Shown here piece by piece: positions 6,711 to 7,182 of a stretch of DNA of 7,182 nucleotides (position 1 is the first letter of the stretch; each line of letters begins with the position of its first letter). The translations under genes were made by a program, and so were the position numbers. The notes below the pieces were generated by a model. The model ran no database searches and had not been told where the DNA came from. It was given only the letters and a program-made list of their open reading frames with translations. The DNA is taken from positions 1-7,182 of the forward strand of contig JAFAHH010000592.1 in assembly GCA_019237355.1 (NCBI GenBank). Reading direction: 5' to 3'. Origin of the DNA: Acetobacteraceae bacterium. Its GTDB lineage: Bacteria; Pseudomonadota; Alphaproteobacteria; Acetobacterales; Acetobacteraceae.

Positions 6711-6734
6711 GGGTGGGATAGTTCCTTCCCACCC
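6711..6734. repeat. Perfect 8-bp inverted repeat with 8-nt spacer, candidate operator
   Basis: GGGTGGGA (6711-6718) and TCCCACCC (6727-6734) flank an 8-nt spacer in the region between the divergent dehydrogenase and aldolase genes. The arm centres are 16 bp apart, which would place two half-sites on nearly the same DNA face, as for a dimeric regulator. It covers where a -35 for the minus-strand -10 element would be, and ends 5 bp before a plus-strand -35-like TTGACG. A local regulator acting on both directions is the simplest reading; an RNA hairpin is an alternative. No regulator gene lies in the window. Confidence 0.5.
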
Positions 6735-6739
6735 ATCAT

Positions 6740-6768
6740 TTGACGCCCGCCGCCCCCAAGCCTAGCGT
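6740..6768 (+). promoter_or_regulatory. Candidate sigma-70-type promoter for the aldolase gene
   Basis: TTGACG (five of six to consensus) and TAGCGT (three of six) are 17 nt apart. Transcription would begin around 6775, about 20 nt before the aldolase ATG. The -35 is good and the -10 weak; the nearby TATACA at 6770-6775 is too far from TTGACG to pair with it. Confidence 0.4.
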
Positions 6769-6795
6769 TTATACAGGTCCAGCGCACGAGGAGCT

Positions 6796-7182
6796 ATGGT
6801 AAACAAGCTTAAGCAGCGGCTGCGCACGGGCAAAGCTTGCCTTAATGGCTGGCTGGCGATCCCTTCGGGCTTTTCCGCCGAGGTCATGGCTCAGTGCGGA
6901 TGGGACAGTGTCACCGTGGATCTGCAGCACGGCGTCCAAGATTATCTGTCGATGGTCCACTGCTTCCAGGCGATGCAGGCACATCCGGTAACGCCGCTGG
7001 TGCGGGTTCCCGTCAACGAGTTTGGTATCATCAATAAGGTCCTGGATGCGGGCGCCATGGGCGTGATTCGCCCTATGGTTGAACAACCGCCAGGAAGCGC
7101 AAAGCCTGGTTGCCTCCTGCAAATACCCTCCCGCGGGCCGCCGCAGCAATGGCCCTATCCGCGCTGCCATGTACGGAGCCGC
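6796..7182 (+). CDS. HpcH/HpaI-type aldolase, 5' part only, with an apparent frameshift near 7078-7081
   Basis: The family includes metal-dependent class II aldolases that split 4-hydroxy-2-oxoacids into pyruvate (or a similar oxoacid) and an aldehyde. From ATG 6796 the protein starts VNKLKQRLRTGKACLNGWLAI, then SGFSAEVMAQCGWDSVTVD and LQHGVQDY. His46 in DLQHG is at the place of the catalytic His of HpaI, and Arg70 in VRVPVNE matches its substrate-binding Arg. The metal ligands lie beyond the window. After GVIRPMV (to 7080) the starting frame gives an unrelated Pro-rich sequence. The frame beginning at 7082 gives NNRQEAQSLVASCKYPP and then GRRSNGPIRAAMYG, exactly what this family should have next. 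One extra base, T in GTTG or the G at 7081, explains it. So this is a pseudogene or a read error. AGGAG lies only 2 nt before the ATG, which is tight. The gene diverges from the dehydrogenase-permease operon and may share its control. Confidence 0.85.
   Translation, partial: MVNKLKQRLRTGKACLNGWLAIPSGFSAEVMAQCGWDSVTVDLQHGVQDYLSMVHCFQAMQAHPVTPLVRVPVNEFGIINKVLDAGAMGVIRPMVEQPPGSAKPGCLLQIPSRGPPQQWPYPRCHVRSR

Noticed and set aside
6674..6787. A 38-residue N-terminal extension of the dehydrogenase
   Set aside because: It would translate through the inverted repeat and promoter region; ATG 6673 has a good ribosome-binding site and a family-like start.
7075..7085. Programmed ribosomal frameshifting in the aldolase
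   Set aside because: There is no slippery heptamer or early stop in the starting frame here, and this enzyme family is not known to use recoding; an indel is simpler.
6769..7170. Minus-strand frame of 133 residues opposite the aldolase
   Set aside because: It is antisense to a clear HpcH/HpaI-type coding region and shows no family features.
1..7182. Mobile elements, CRISPR arrays, phage genes, tRNA or rRNA genes
   Set aside because: No transposase, direct-repeat array, integrase or RNA gene signature could be found; nearly all sequence is accounted for by the seven genes.

Overview
This GC-rich window comes from a bacterial chromosome, most likely an alphaproteobacterium. Acetobacterales/Rhodospirillales is a guess from gene content and protein style and was not tested. 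The best pointers are hisZ directly upstream of purA, and proteins that read like those of this class. No rRNA, tRNA, CRISPR array, insertion sequence or phage gene is visible.

The left part (1-2847, minus strand) looks like one transcription unit read right to left. It starts with a small lipoprotein with a TTG start and an Ig/cadherin-like sequence motif. Then come hisZ, the regulatory subunit of ATP phosphoribosyltransferase, and purA, adenylosuccinate synthetase, which runs off the left edge without its last roughly 30 residues. Gaps are 30 and 14 nt. The purA ribosome-binding site overlaps the hisZ stop codon. The middle (2848-3468) is a divergent intergenic region, with a candidate minus-strand promoter and an overlapping inverted repeat, followed by a plus-strand exported protein of unknown function resembling the DUF2380/DUF3280 group.

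The right part (3475-7182) holds a minus-strand gene pair and a divergent plus-strand gene. The pair is an FAD-binding D-2-hydroxyacid (D-lactate-type) dehydrogenase and, 4 nt downstream, an SLC13-type permease with two TrkA-C domains and a GTG start. The divergent gene is an HpcH/HpaI-type aldolase cut by the right edge. The 122-nt region between them has candidate promoters both ways and a perfect 8-bp inverted repeat with an 8-nt spacer. Together these genes suggest uptake and breakdown of a small carboxylate or hydroxyacid. The substrate cannot be read from the sequence.

The clearest anomaly is an apparent one-base insertion in the aldolase gene near 7078-7081. Family-like sequence stops in the starting frame and resumes at once in another frame. 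This is either a young pseudogene or a sequencing/assembly error. I see no strong sign of a wholly undescribed system. The best leads are the two divergent regulatory regions, the two uncharacterised exported proteins and the carboxylate cluster.
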